This document shows positions 25,410 through 33,932 of a DNA stretch of 64,000 bases, one piece after another. The DNA is from Actibacterium naphthalenivorans (GTDB lineage Bacteria; Pseudomonadota; Alphaproteobacteria; Rhodobacterales; Rhodobacteraceae). A program made the translations under genes and the position numbers. How positions within the stretch are numbered: the first letter of the stretch is position 1; each line of letters starts with the position of its first letter. The stretch spans positions 124,001-188,000 of the forward strand of contig NZ_JACIEQ010000004.1 of assembly GCF_014196965.1 (NCBI RefSeq). The letters are read 5' to 3'. A model generated the notes under the pieces. That model saw only the letters and a program-made list of their open reading frames with translations, searched no databases and was not told the DNA's origin.

Positions 25410-26851
25410 GCCAGCAGCACAACAAGCATCATCGGCAGCAGAAAGATCACCCGCGCCCCATAGCGCTCCGCCGGTTGGGAAATGCCGCCGCAGACCAGCG
25501 CATTGGCCAGCACCCCCAGCAGAACCATCGCCACGAAACCGCGTATCCGCGCCGGTGGCCCGGCGTGGGGCATCACCATCAGGGCCAGAACCAGAACCGC
25601 GCTGAGGCGATAGAGGATGCGGTGCCACGCCTCGACCTCGTCCAGCCAGGGCGGCACCTGTGTCAGGCGCGACTGCCACAGGACCTGCGGCAACTCGTCG
25701 GTCATCGCGGCCATAAGCTCCAGCGTGTTGTCGATCGGCAGGGTCATGACGATGCTGACGGTTTCAAGCTGTTCGACCATATTGCCCAGAACCGCCAGCG
25801 CCACACCCACCGGATGGGTCCGGATCACATCAGAGACGAAGGCGGATTGTTCATAGGCGATGCGCTTTTGCGTCTCGCCGTCCAGCAGCGCGAAAGAACC
25901 CAGTTCGTCGGATTTGCCGAACATGATCTGGCTGGCGTCGATCCGTTCCGGGTGATCCTCGAGCGTGGCGTAGAGATCGCATGTGGCCAGCGTGTCGGAC
26001 GGGCAGACATCGGCCAGCCTGTCCATCCCCGGGCCGTCGACGATGAAGCGCACGGTCAGGAACGGCTGATACACCACCTCGGCATGCTGAACGGTTTCGA
26101 CAACCGTCTTGAACGCGGCGCGCTCGGCCAGACCGGCCACCGCGACGAGGCCGACAAGGGCGATGCCCAGCCATCCGCGCCGGGGCCGGATGGCCAGCGC
26201 CACGAGGATCGCGGCAGGCACTGCCAGCCCCGCGATCAGAAGGTGCGACGGGTGGGTGGTGACGGCCCAGGCGGCCAGCAAAACGCTCAGCAGCATTTCC
26301 CACCACCGCATGACCCCGGCAAAGAGGGTCAGCGCCGAGAGGCACAGGATCATGATCGGGGTGAAGATGTCGGGCATCAGATAGACGGTGTAGAAAGCGG
26401 CGGAGCCAAGGCAGGCGGCGCCGATGGCAAGGGCGGTGGCCGGCGCGGTTTTTGGCACGGTTTGCGGGGCCCCGGGCGCTGTGCGGGACGCCACGCGGAA
26501 CGTCAGAAACACGGCCAGGACCAGCAGCGCCGATTGCAGCACAGGGGCCGCGCCCGCGCCAAGCGCGCGGGTGGCAAGCGTCAGGAACAGCGCGTAGGTG
26601 GCCGAGCGGCTGCCGGTGACGACATCGTCGTTCTGCCCCGAGCCGGACGCGCCCCCGCCCTCGGCGCCGGCCGTGTCACGCCGAAAATCCAGCCCCAGCG
26701 CATCGGCCGAGGCCGCGCCCTGGGCGAAATAGGCGCCCGTGTCCACATAGGCCAGCGGCGCGCGGTTCACCGCCCACATCACAAGGCAGGCGGCCAGCGC
26801 GGCCGCGTACCACAAGCTATTGTAAAGCCGGGGTGAAATTGCGTTTCTCAT
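25364..26851 (-). CDS. Polytopic membrane protein of unknown function
   Basis: The 495-residue protein has roughly ten to eleven hydrophobic segments (for example residues 10-27, 100-118, 135-160, 175-215 and 225-240, plus three near the C-terminus). Two large polar regions separate them: residues about 50-80, Gly/Asp-rich, and about 250-350, with three cysteines. The arrangement resembles GT-C-type membrane glycosyltransferases, but I cannot point to a catalytic motif, so no function is assigned. Its neighbours suggest a surface-glycan role. It overlaps the convergent GT2 gene by 46 bases at the 3' end. Confidence 0.7.
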   Translation of the reverse strand: MRNAISPRLYNSLWYAAALAACLVMWAVNRAPLAYVDTGAYFAQGAASADALGLDFRRDTAGAEGGGASGSGQNDDVVTGSRSATYALFLTLATRALGAGAAPVLQSALLVLAVFLTFRVASRTAPGAPQTVPKTAPATALAIGAACLGSAAFYTVYLMPDIFTPIMILCLSALTLFAGVMRWWEMLLSVLLAAWAVTTHPSHLLIAGLAVPAAILVALAIRPRRGWLGIALVGLVAVAGLAERAAFKTVVETVQHAEVVYQPFLTVRFIVDGPGMDRLADVCPSDTLATCDLYATLEDHPERIDASQIMFGKSDELGSFALLDGETQKRIAYEQSAFVSDVIRTHPVGVALAVLGNMVEQLETVSIVMTLPIDNTLELMAAMTDELPQVLWQSRLTQVPPWLDEVEAWHRILYRLSAVLVLALMVMPHAGPPARIRGFVAMVLLGVLANALVCGGISQPAERYGARVIFLLPMMLVVLLAYMPFWRREQVPVAG

Positions 26852-26963
26852 GGTGTCTCCGGCCCGGCTGAAATATGATTACGGGTGGTGTTTCGCGGCA
26901 ATGAGGAAACGCTACAGGCCCGCAGGGGCTTCGCCAAGGGGGCAGATCCGCCCCGGCCGGTTC

Positions 26964-27899
26964 TCAGGGCAGCAGCGCCAGCCAGACCCAGACGGTGAAG
27001 ATGGATGACAGCGTGCCGACAAGCACCGCAGAGGCCGCGACCCGCCGCGCCGCGCCGTACATGTTGGCGAAGAGATAGGCATTCACGCCCGGCGCCATCG
27101 CCGCCGTCAGGATGGCAGAGCGAAACTGCCCCGTGGGCAGCGACAGCGCGGTGCCCATGAGCCAGACGACGGCCGGATGTAGCACGAGAGACACCGCACA
27201 GACAAAGGCGATGGTTTTCAGATCCCCCTCGGGGCGATAGCGGAACAGCACGCCGCCAAGGCCGAACAGGGCAGCGGGCAGGGCGGCGCGGATCATCAAG
27301 TCAATCGCGTCTTTCAGAACGCCGGGCACAGGCAGCCCGGTGAGGTTCACCGTAAAGCCAAGGACGATTCCGATGACCAGTGCATTTGAAAATATCGCCT
27401 TCAGCACCGAGCCCGCAGTGCCGGCAAGCCCGCGCCCGGTGCCACGGTTGCGCACGATCTCCATCACCGTGATGCCCAGAGTATAGCAGAACGGCGAATG
27501 TATCGCGATGATCGCATAGTTGGGTTCCAGCGCGTCGGGGCCATAGGCGCGCTCGGTGATCGGCAGGCCCAGCAGCAGCGAGTTGGAGAACAGCCCGACA
27601 AAGCCGATGGCGACGCTGTCTTCCCAGCTGCGCTTGAACAGATAGCGCGCGCCGAGCAGCCCGGCGAGAAAACCGGTGCTCGCCCCGGTGTAGAAGCTGA
27701 GCAGCAGGCGGATATCGAAGTGCTGATCCAGATCGAGGGTCGAGATCGCGCGGAACAGCAGGCAGGGGATGGCGAAGTTCTGGGCGAATCTCATCAGCCC
27801 GTCCACGCCTTCATCGGTTATCATGCCGCGCCATGCGGCGGCATAGCCGAACCCGAGGACCAGGAAAACCGGAAGGATGACCTGGATCAGCGCTTCCAT
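26964..27899 (-). CDS. AEC family permease
   Basis: The 311-residue protein has about ten hydrophobic segments and the auxin-efflux-carrier family pattern: VILPVFLVLGFGYAAAWRG at the N-terminus, QNFAIPCLLFRAIS, SNSLLLGLPI, and a final AILTAAMAPGVNAYLFANMYG region with VLVGTLSSIFTV. Bacterial AEC members export or exchange small organic acids or other metabolites. Its start codon lies three bases downstream of the MBL hydrolase stop on the same strand, so it is probably the last gene of the tmk-holB-tatD-MBL run. The substrate is not predictable. Confidence 0.85.
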   Translation of the reverse strand: MEALIQVILPVFLVLGFGYAAAWRGMITDEGVDGLMRFAQNFAIPCLLFRAISTLDLDQHFDIRLLLSFYTGASTGFLAGLLGARYLFKRSWEDSVAIGFVGLFSNSLLLGLPITERAYGPDALEPNYAIIAIHSPFCYTLGITVMEIVRNRGTGRGLAGTAGSVLKAIFSNALVIGIVLGFTVNLTGLPVPGVLKDAIDLMIRAALPAALFGLGGVLFRYRPEGDLKTIAFVCAVSLVLHPAVVWLMGTALSLPTGQFRSAILTAAMAPGVNAYLFANMYGAARRVAASAVLVGTLSSIFTVWVWLALLP

Positions 27900-27902
27900 C
27901 GG

Positions 27903-28700
27903 CTAAAGATCAAAGCTGATGGTCAGCCCGTCATACGCCGGGGTGACGTGTTCGGGCGTTTCGGCCGCGACCTTTTCGTAATCCAGATCGATATGCATGT
28001 TGGTCAGCACCGCCCGGCGCGGGGCCGTGCGCGCGATCCACTCCAGCGCCTTGTCCAGATGCAGATGCGTGGGGTGGGGCGTGCGGCGCAGTGCGTCGAG
28101 GATGAGCAGGTCCAGCCCTTCCAGCGCGGGCCAGCCTTCGGGGTACATCTCGGCCACGTCGGGCACATAGGCGACATCCAGCACCCGGAAGCCAAGCGCG
28201 TCGGTCGTGCCGTGGTTGACGCGGAACGGGGTCAGGGTGATCGTGCCGCCGGCGCCGGTGATCACGACGTCGCCCCGGACCGTGTGCATTTCAAGGATGG
28301 CGGGATAGGGAGAGCCTTCGGGCTGGGTGAAGGCATAGCCGAAGCGGGAATAAAGCGCGTCCTGGGTGGGGCCGTCGGCCCAGACCGGCAGCCGCGCCCC
28401 GGTGTTGAAGACGATCTGGCGCAGATCGTCCAGCCCGTGCACGTGATCGGCATGGGCATGGGTATAGACGACGGCGTCCAGCTCTCCGATCCCGGCGTTC
28501 AGAAGCTGGGTGCGCATGTCGGGTGTGGTGTCGATCAGCACGCGGGTGACGGCGCCCTCATCCTCGCGCTCGACCAGAAGCGAGCAGCGCAGGCGCTGGT
28601 TCTTCGGGTTGTCCGGGTCGCAATCGCCCCAGTGCCCGCCCAGCCGTGGCACCCCGCCGGAAGAGCCGCAGCCCAGAATGGTGAAATGCATCCGCGCCAT
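27903..28700 (-). CDS. MBL-fold metal-dependent hydrolase (PhnP-like)
   Basis: The 265-residue protein starts at MARMHFTILGCGSSGGVPR and carries the metallo-beta-lactamase HxHxDH motif in YTHAHADHVHGLDDLR, followed by FRVNHGTT and TNMHIDLDYE. It belongs to the PhnP/RNase Z-like branch that hydrolyses cyclic phosphodiesters; a true PhnP role is not implied because this copy sits next to tatD, the usual location in this family of bacteria. The ATG overlaps the TatD stop by one base (TGATG), indicating coupling. Confidence 0.86.
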   Translation of the reverse strand: MARMHFTILGCGSSGGVPRLGGHWGDCDPDNPKNQRLRCSLLVEREDEGAVTRVLIDTTPDMRTQLLNAGIGELDAVVYTHAHADHVHGLDDLRQIVFNTGARLPVWADGPTQDALYSRFGYAFTQPEGSPYPAILEMHTVRGDVVITGAGGTITLTPFRVNHGTTDALGFRVLDVAYVPDVAEMYPEGWPALEGLDLLILDALRRTPHPTHLHLDKALEWIARTAPRRAVLTNMHIDLDYEKVAAETPEHVTPAYDGLTISFDL

Positions 28701-29506
28701 CAGACGTCTTCCTCCCATGCGGCGGCCTTGCGGAACAGCCGGTCAAAGTTGGTCTGGGTCTGGGCGGCGAAATCGGCATAGTCCATGTCGAACAGCTGCG
28801 CCCCGACATGGGCGGTGTGGCGGGTATAGGCAGGCTCGTTGCGTTTGCCCCGATGCGGCGGCGGGGCAAGATAGGGCGCATCGGTTTCCACCAGAATGCG
28901 GCTGACCGGGGCGGCGGCGAAAATGTCGCGCAGCTCTGCCGATTTGGGAAAGGCGGAGATGCCGGACATCGACAGGTAGAACCCCAGATCAAGCGCCGCC
29001 TGCGCCAGCTCGGCGCTCGACGAAAAGCAGTGCATGACGCAGGAATAGGCGCCGGCGCTGTGTTCTTCGGCCAGAATGCGGGCCATGTCCTTGTCGGCGG
29101 CGCGGGCGTGGATGATCAGGGGCAGGCCGGTCTGGCGCGCGGCCTCGATATGCACGCGCAGGCTTTGCTTCTGCGCATCGGCGCTTTCGGCGCTGTAGTG
29201 GTAATCCAGCCCGGTTTCGCCGATACCCACGAATTTCGGGTGGCGGGCCAGCGTGATCAGTTCCTCGACCGTGGCCATCGGCTCTTCCGCCGCGCTCATG
29301 GGATGGGTGCCGGCGGCGAAGAAGACAGGCGCGTGGGCCTCGGCGATGGCGCGGACCTGCGGTTCAAGCCGCAGCTTGGTGCAGATCGTCACCATCCGCG
29401 TCACCCCGGCGGCCAGCGCCCGGTCGATGACCTGTGGCAGTTCGTCGGCGAAATCGGGAAAGTCCAGATGGCAATGGCTGTCGGTAATCTCTGGGGTGCT
29501 GGTCAT
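28700..29506 (-). CDS. TatD family deoxyribonuclease
   Basis: The 268-residue protein is a TatD-type metal-dependent hydrolase. It has the N-terminal DSHCHLDF metal motif, the GTHPMSA segment, GIGETGLDYHY with the bridging glutamate, LIIHARAADKD, MHCFSSS, and LVETDAPYLAP. TatD proteins are 3'-5' exonucleases involved in DNA repair and degradation. The start ATG overlaps the holB stop by four bases, and the stop overlaps the MBL gene start by one, so the three are co-translated. Confidence 0.9.
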   Translation of the reverse strand: MTSTPEITDSHCHLDFPDFADELPQVIDRALAAGVTRMVTICTKLRLEPQVRAIAEAHAPVFFAAGTHPMSAAEEPMATVEELITLARHPKFVGIGETGLDYHYSAESADAQKQSLRVHIEAARQTGLPLIIHARAADKDMARILAEEHSAGAYSCVMHCFSSSAELAQAALDLGFYLSMSGISAFPKSAELRDIFAAAPVSRILVETDAPYLAPPPHRGKRNEPAYTRHTAHVGAQLFDMDYADFAAQTQTNFDRLFRKAAAWEEDV

Positions 29507-30639
29507 GCGCTCGCCTGCCGGGCGGCAAGGGTTGCCGCCGTATCGTCAATCCTCAGAACCGTATCAAGGATCAGCGCGGCGGGGTCAAGGTTCACCGCGC
29601 GGCCATGGCGCGCGCGCGTGCCCAGCGTTTCGGCGGTTTCGGCCCAGACCCGCGCGGCATGGGCATCGGGGCAGAGCCGCGCCATCATCTCGGCCTCGCC
29701 CGGCGCGGCCTGTTGCGCCGGCGGGCCGGTGACGCCGCTGCGCGCCAGCCGCGACAGGAACAGATCGAACAGGCGCAGCATCAGATCGAACCGGGCCGCG
29801 CTGGCCTTGCCGGCGGCGCTGTCGGCCAGCTTCAGGGCGCGGGGCCGGTCGAGCCGGGGCAGGGTGGCAAAGAGCGCCACGATCTCGGAATAAAGCGCCA
29901 GCCCGTCCAGGTTGGTCAGCCGGATCGCCTCGCCCACCGAGCCTCCGGAAAGGGCGGCCAGCGTCCCCGCGTCGTTCACCTGCGCCCCGGCGGCCAGAAG
30001 CGCCTCGGCCATATCGTCGGCGCCCAGCGTGGCAAGCCGCAGCTCGCGGCAGCGCGAGCGGATGGTGGGCAACAGGCGCGAGGGCTGATGCGAGATCAGC
30101 AGAAGCGTGGCCTTTTCGGGCGGCTCCTCGAGCAGTTTCAGCAGCGCGTTGGCGGCGTTCACATTCATCTCGTCGGCCGCGTCCACGATCACCACGCGCC
30201 GGCCACCGTCGGAGGCAGAGAGCGAAAAGAACCCCTTCAGCCGGCGCAGCTCATCGACGGTGATGACGGTTTTCAGGCCCTTTTTCTTGTCGTCCCACGC
30301 GCGGCGCAGCAGGAAAAGGCCGGGGGCCGACATCGCCGCCACCTGGCGGGCGACCGGATGATCCGGTGCGATGTCGAGCGTGCCGGGCGGCGGCGGCGCG
30401 CCGAAAAGCCCGCCGTCCTCCTCTGCCGGCCGGGCCAGCAGGAACCGCGCGATGCGCCAGGCCAGCGTCGCCTTGCCCACCCCGCGCGGGCCGGTGATCA
30501 GCCAGCCGTGATGCATGCGCCCGGTGTTGAATGCTTCCAGAAACCCGGCCTCGGCGGCGCTCTGCCCCAGCAGGGCCAGCGTTTCGCGCGGATGCGGCGC
30601 ACCCTCGACGCGGTCGGCTTCGGGGATGTCGTCGCTCAT
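29503..30639 (-). CDS. holB: DNA polymerase III delta prime subunit
   Basis: The 378-residue protein is the AAA+ clamp-loader subunit delta prime. It has GRMHHGWLITGPRGVGKATLAWRIARFLL with the P-loop, VITVDELRRLKGFFSLSASDGGRRVVIVDAADEMNVNAANALLKLLEEPPE, and the SRC-type motif in TIRSRCREL. It forms part of the complex that loads the beta clamp. Sandwiched by ATGA overlaps with tmk upstream and tatD downstream, it lies in the standard alphaproteobacterial order. Confidence 0.91.
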   Translation of the reverse strand: MSDDIPEADRVEGAPHPRETLALLGQSAAEAGFLEAFNTGRMHHGWLITGPRGVGKATLAWRIARFLLARPAEEDGGLFGAPPPPGTLDIAPDHPVARQVAAMSAPGLFLLRRAWDDKKKGLKTVITVDELRRLKGFFSLSASDGGRRVVIVDAADEMNVNAANALLKLLEEPPEKATLLLISHQPSRLLPTIRSRCRELRLATLGADDMAEALLAAGAQVNDAGTLAALSGGSVGEAIRLTNLDGLALYSEIVALFATLPRLDRPRALKLADSAAGKASAARFDLMLRLFDLFLSRLARSGVTGPPAQQAAPGEAEMMARLCPDAHAARVWAETAETLGTRARHGRAVNLDPAALILDTVLRIDDTAATLAARQASA

Positions 30640-31262
30640 CCCAGGCGCCCGTCGGCAAGCCGCGCGACATCGGCGGCCACTGCGTCAATGCCCCGGTTGC
30701 CATCCACGACGACACAGCGATCCGCGAATTCCCGGGCCAGATCCAGAAACCCGGCGCGCATCTTTTGCTGCAGCGCCTCGCCGAAATCCTCGAACCGTTC
30801 CTCGGCGCCGTTGCGCCCCTTGGCGCGGGCCAGGCCAAGCGCGGGGTCCATGTCGATGATGAAGGTCAGGTCGGGCTCGCGCCCGATCATCAGCGCGTGA
30901 AGCTGATCGACCACCCCGCGCAGATCGCCGCGGGTGATGCCCTGATAGAGCCGGGTGGAATCCGCGAAACGGTCGCAGATGACGGCCTTGCCGGCGGCCA
31001 GCGCCGGGGCGATTGTCTTTTCCAGATGGTCGCGGCGGGCCGCTGTGAACAGCAATATCTCGGTTTCCGCCGACCACCGGTCGGGGTCGCCTTCCAGCAC
31101 CAGACGGCGGATCTCCTCGGCGCCCGGAGAGCCGCCCGGCTCCCGCGTCAGAACCACGTCGCGACCGATGGCGCGCAGATGGTCGGCCAGCCGCCGCGCC
31201 TGGGTGGATTTGCCGGACCCGTCGATACCCTCGAAGGTGATGAACACGCCCTGCGCCGCCAT
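30636..31262 (-). CDS. tmk: Thymidylate kinase
   Basis: The 208-residue protein has the thymidylate kinase P-loop FITFEGIDGSGKSTQ, the DRxxxS motif in AVICDRFADSTRLYQG and the TREPGGSPGAEEIR segment. It phosphorylates dTMP to dTDP. The length is typical (205-215). It lies two bases downstream of the D-Ala-D-Ala carboxypeptidase gene and overlaps holB by four bases. Confidence 0.94.
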   Translation of the reverse strand: MAAQGVFITFEGIDGSGKSTQARRLADHLRAIGRDVVLTREPGGSPGAEEIRRLVLEGDPDRWSAETEILLFTAARRDHLEKTIAPALAAGKAVICDRFADSTRLYQGITRGDLRGVVDQLHALMIGREPDLTFIIDMDPALGLARAKGRNGAEERFEDFGEALQQKMRAGFLDLAREFADRCVVVDGNRGIDAVAADVARLADGRLG

Positions 31263-31264
31263 GC

Positions 31265-32425
31265 TCAGAGGCCTTGCGCCTCTGCCGTCATCTTGCGGAA
31301 CAGTACCTGCGCGGCGGTGCGCAGACGGGGCAGGAAACCGCCCCTGGCCACGGCTGTCGCGGCCACCAGCGGCACGCGCACCTCCTCCATGTCGGGCAGG
31401 TTGATGACCAGTTCGCCGATCTCCTGGCCCGCCGCGATCGGCGCTTCGATCGGGGTTTCGAAGGCGATTTCGGCGTTGATCCCGCCCTGAAGCACGGCGG
31501 GCACGACCAGTTCTATATCGTCGGCGGCCACAAGGCCGACACGCGGCGCGGCCCCCAGCCAGACCCGCGCCTCGGCCAGGCGGGTGCCTTTTTCGACCAC
31601 GGTTTTCTGCACGAACTGCCGGAATGCCCAGTTGATCAGCCGCTCGGCCTCTTGCGCGCGCTCGGCTTCGGAATTGAGCCCGGATATCACCACGATCACC
31701 CGGCGCGGCCCCTGCTGGGCAGAGCCGACAAGGCCATATCCGGCCTCCTGGGTGTGGCCGGTCTTCATGCCATCGGCGCCGATGCCCATTTTCAAAAGCG
31801 GGTTGCGGTTGAACCGGTTCTGCGGCGCGCGGCCGTCAAATTCATATTCCGCCTCGCCGAAGAAACCGTAATATTCGGGGAATTCGGTGATCAGCCGGTT
31901 CGCCAGAATGGCCAGGTCCTTCATGCTCATCCGGTGGCCGGGGTTGGGCCAGCCCGAGGCATTGGCGAAGGTTGAGTTTTCCATCCCCAGCGCGCGGGCG
32001 CGTTCGTTCATCAGCCGGGCGAACCCGTCTTCGGTTCCGGCCAGCCCCTCGGCCACCACCACGCAGGCGTCATTGCCCGATTGCACGATGATGCCCCGAA
32101 TGAGGTCGCGCACGGTCGGGCGGTCACGGTCGTTCAGGAACATGGTCGAGCCGCCCATGTTCATGGCGTTCGTCGACACGGAAAACTGCGTGTCCATCGT
32201 CACCCGCCCGTCGCGCAGCGCTTCGAACAGCATGTTCAGCGTCATCAGCTTGGACATCGACGCCGGCGGCAGCGGCGTTTCGGCATTCTTGCTCAGCAGC
32301 ACCGTGCCGGTGGTCTGGTCCAGCACATAGGCCGCGGTTGCGCGCGTTTCGAACGAGGCGCGCGCGGCAGAGGCAAGGGGCAGGGCGGCCAGCAAGGCCA
32401 GAAGCGTGATGTATATGCGTCGCAT
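31265..32425 (-). CDS. D-alanyl-D-alanine carboxypeptidase (penicillin-binding protein 5/6 family)
   Basis: The 386-residue protein has an N-terminal signal peptide (about residues 1-23, ending ASAARA). Its serine-peptidase triad motifs are all present: SxxK as S56-M-S-K59, SGND for the SxN motif, and KTGHTQEAG for KTG. A C-terminal beta domain (PBP5_C, about residues 280-360) precedes a basic amphipathic tail expected to sit on the membrane. It trims the terminal D-Ala of peptidoglycan pentapeptides in the periplasm. It is followed by tmk after two bases and preceded by a SPOR lipoprotein gene. Confidence 0.9.
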   Translation of the reverse strand: MRRIYITLLALLAALPLASAARASFETRATAAYVLDQTTGTVLLSKNAETPLPPASMSKLMTLNMLFEALRDGRVTMDTQFSVSTNAMNMGGSTMFLNDRDRPTVRDLIRGIIVQSGNDACVVVAEGLAGTEDGFARLMNERARALGMENSTFANASGWPNPGHRMSMKDLAILANRLITEFPEYYGFFGEAEYEFDGRAPQNRFNRNPLLKMGIGADGMKTGHTQEAGYGLVGSAQQGPRRVIVVISGLNSEAERAQEAERLINWAFRQFVQKTVVEKGTRLAEARVWLGAAPRVGLVAADDIELVVPAVLQGGINAEIAFETPIEAPIAAGQEIGELVINLPDMEEVRVPLVAATAVARGGFLPRLRTAAQVLFRKMTAEAQGL

Positions 32426-32453
32426 CGGTTCGTCCGCTATGGTGTCAGAGGCT

Positions 32454-33302
32454 TTAGTTGGTCACGAAATACGCGTCCGTAAAGCCAAGCTCTTTTACGT
32501 TTTTCAAAAGCGCCGCGCGCTCGGCGCTGGTGCCGACAGGGCCGATGAGGACGCGCCAGAAGGTCTTGCCGCTGCTTTCCTGCATCAGCACCGTGGGCAC
32601 GATCCCGCTGTCACGCAACAGGTTGCCGGTGCCGGTGGCGTTTTCCTCGACCCCGAAGATGCCGATCTGGATGAAGGGTTTTTCCAGCGCCGAGGGTTTC
32701 GGGGCAGCGGCCGCTATCGGAGGCTCGGGCGCGATATCGGCCGCGGGCGCCCCGGTTTCAGCCTCGTCCAGCGCGGCGGCAGCCGCCGCCAGCGGGGCCA
32801 GCGGTTCGGCTTCGATGGGTTCGGGGGCGTCAAGCGCGGCCGTCGGTTCGGGGGCGGGCGGGTTCAGCGGCACCTCTTCCTTGCGCAGCGCGGTCACGTT
32901 CAGCAATGTCGGCTGCCCGGCCAGCATTCCCAGCGCCGAAGCCGCATCGGAAGAGATCATCAGCTTCGGCCCGGGATTTTCCCGTTCGCGCCGGAACAGC
33001 GCGCCGATCACGAATTTGCCGTTGGTTTCATTGCGGATGATCACCCGCTCCGGGTCGGTGACGCCGGGATAGGCCACCCAGATGCCGCCCAGCGAGGGGC
33101 GCCCGTCCCACAGGCCGTTTTCATTGGCCTGAAACACATCGGGTGCCTCGACATCGCGCTCGACCAGCCTAGTGGCGGTGGATGCCGTCGGGGTGTCGCC
33201 GGATTTGCCCGAGGGCGGGAACAGCCCGCCTTCTTCGCATCCGGCCAGCGCGACGGCCACGCATAGTGAAAGCGAAACCTTAAACAAACCCTTGGAAATC
33301 AT
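32454..33302 (-). CDS. SPOR-domain lipoprotein
   Basis: The 282-residue protein starts at MISKGLFKVSLSL and has a lipobox LAGC with the lipidated cysteine at residue 22. A conserved N-terminal domain (about 45-145) is followed by an Ala/Pro/Glu-rich linker (about 150-205). A C-terminal SPOR domain (about 207-282, FIQIGIFGVEENATGTGNLLR and WRVLIGPVGTSAERAALL) should bind glycan strands denuded of stem peptides at the septum. Placement next to a D-Ala-D-Ala carboxypeptidase fits a cell-wall role. I chose the ATG at 33302 because the signal sequence follows immediately. Confidence 0.85.
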   Translation of the reverse strand: MISKGLFKVSLSLCVAVALAGCEEGGLFPPSGKSGDTPTASTATRLVERDVEAPDVFQANENGLWDGRPSLGGIWVAYPGVTDPERVIIRNETNGKFVIGALFRRERENPGPKLMISSDAASALGMLAGQPTLLNVTALRKEEVPLNPPAPEPTAALDAPEPIEAEPLAPLAAAAAALDEAETGAPAADIAPEPPIAAAAPKPSALEKPFIQIGIFGVEENATGTGNLLRDSGIVPTVLMQESSGKTFWRVLIGPVGTSAERAALLKNVKELGFTDAYFVTN

Positions 33303-33520
33303 GCCTTGCCCCTGTTCGCGCACGACCGCTCCGCCGCGCCTGCGGCCTGTTCGTCCGACCGCCTGTCTGCCCGTTGACGCGTTGCTGTTATTTTGCGCCG
33401 TGCCACATCATAACGTCACCGGCGCTTCAAGGAAAGGGCGGGGCGGGGCGGCGGCGGCAAAAAACGGCCATTCTGCGGGCTTTCAGAATCGCACGGGCCG
33501 GGCTAAGCCGGGATGCCGTC

Positions 33521-33610
33521 GGAGGGGTGGCAGAGTGGTCGAATGCGGCGGTCTTGAAAACCGTTGAAGGTTTGCGCCTTCCGGGGGTTCGAATCCCCCT
33601 CCCTCCGCCA
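33521..33610 (+). tRNA. tRNA-Ser (anticodon TGA)
   Basis: The 90-base sequence folds as a class II tRNA. The acceptor stem GGAGGGG pairs with TCCCTCC (one G-T pair), followed by discriminator G and an encoded CCA. The anticodon loop CTTGAAA at 33553-33559 gives anticodon TGA at 33555-33557, with stem GCGGT/ACCGT. There is a long variable arm typical of serine tRNAs, and a TTCGAAT T-loop with stem GGGGG/CCCCC. It reads UCA and other UCN codons. Confidence 0.96.
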
Positions 33611-33932
33611 CATCCGATTATCGTCAGCAGTGTGCGATCCGCCCTTCGCGGTCGATTGAGTGCTGGGATGCGGCAAGGTCCGGCATCGCGGCTCTTGCCC
33701 CCTGTGCAGGGAAATGTCCGCCGCGCGGGACTCTCGGGCGTGCGTCGCCTTCACCGCCCGGAGTGGGGCCTGCCCCCGCCGTGCCAGGGCGCCAGGCAGG
33801 CGTTCGTCAGACATGAGCTGCACAATTCTTGTTCAGGAAAAGAAAAGCCGCGCCACGCGTCACGACATTTCTTGACAGCCTTAAAATTTAATCAAACGGT
33901 AAAGCGTGATTTGCAGAGGGGTGGAAAAAAAT
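33611..33932. other. Gap between tRNA-Ser and the BMP operon
   Basis: I see no gene in these 322 bases. The last 90 bases are AT-richer and should contain the BMP operon promoter; a TTGACA at 33872-33877 is a possible -35 element but has no good -10 at normal spacing. No purine riboswitch core could be recognised by eye. Confidence 0.35.

Noticed and set aside
27903-28700. Calling the MBL hydrolase phnP because C-P lyase genes are in the window
   Set aside because: It is 30 kb away and coupled to tatD/holB/tmk, the usual place of this paralog in the clade.
33872-33877. TTGACA as a -35 box for the BMP operon
   Set aside because: No -10 hexamer at 16-18 bases; kept only as a possibility in the gap description.
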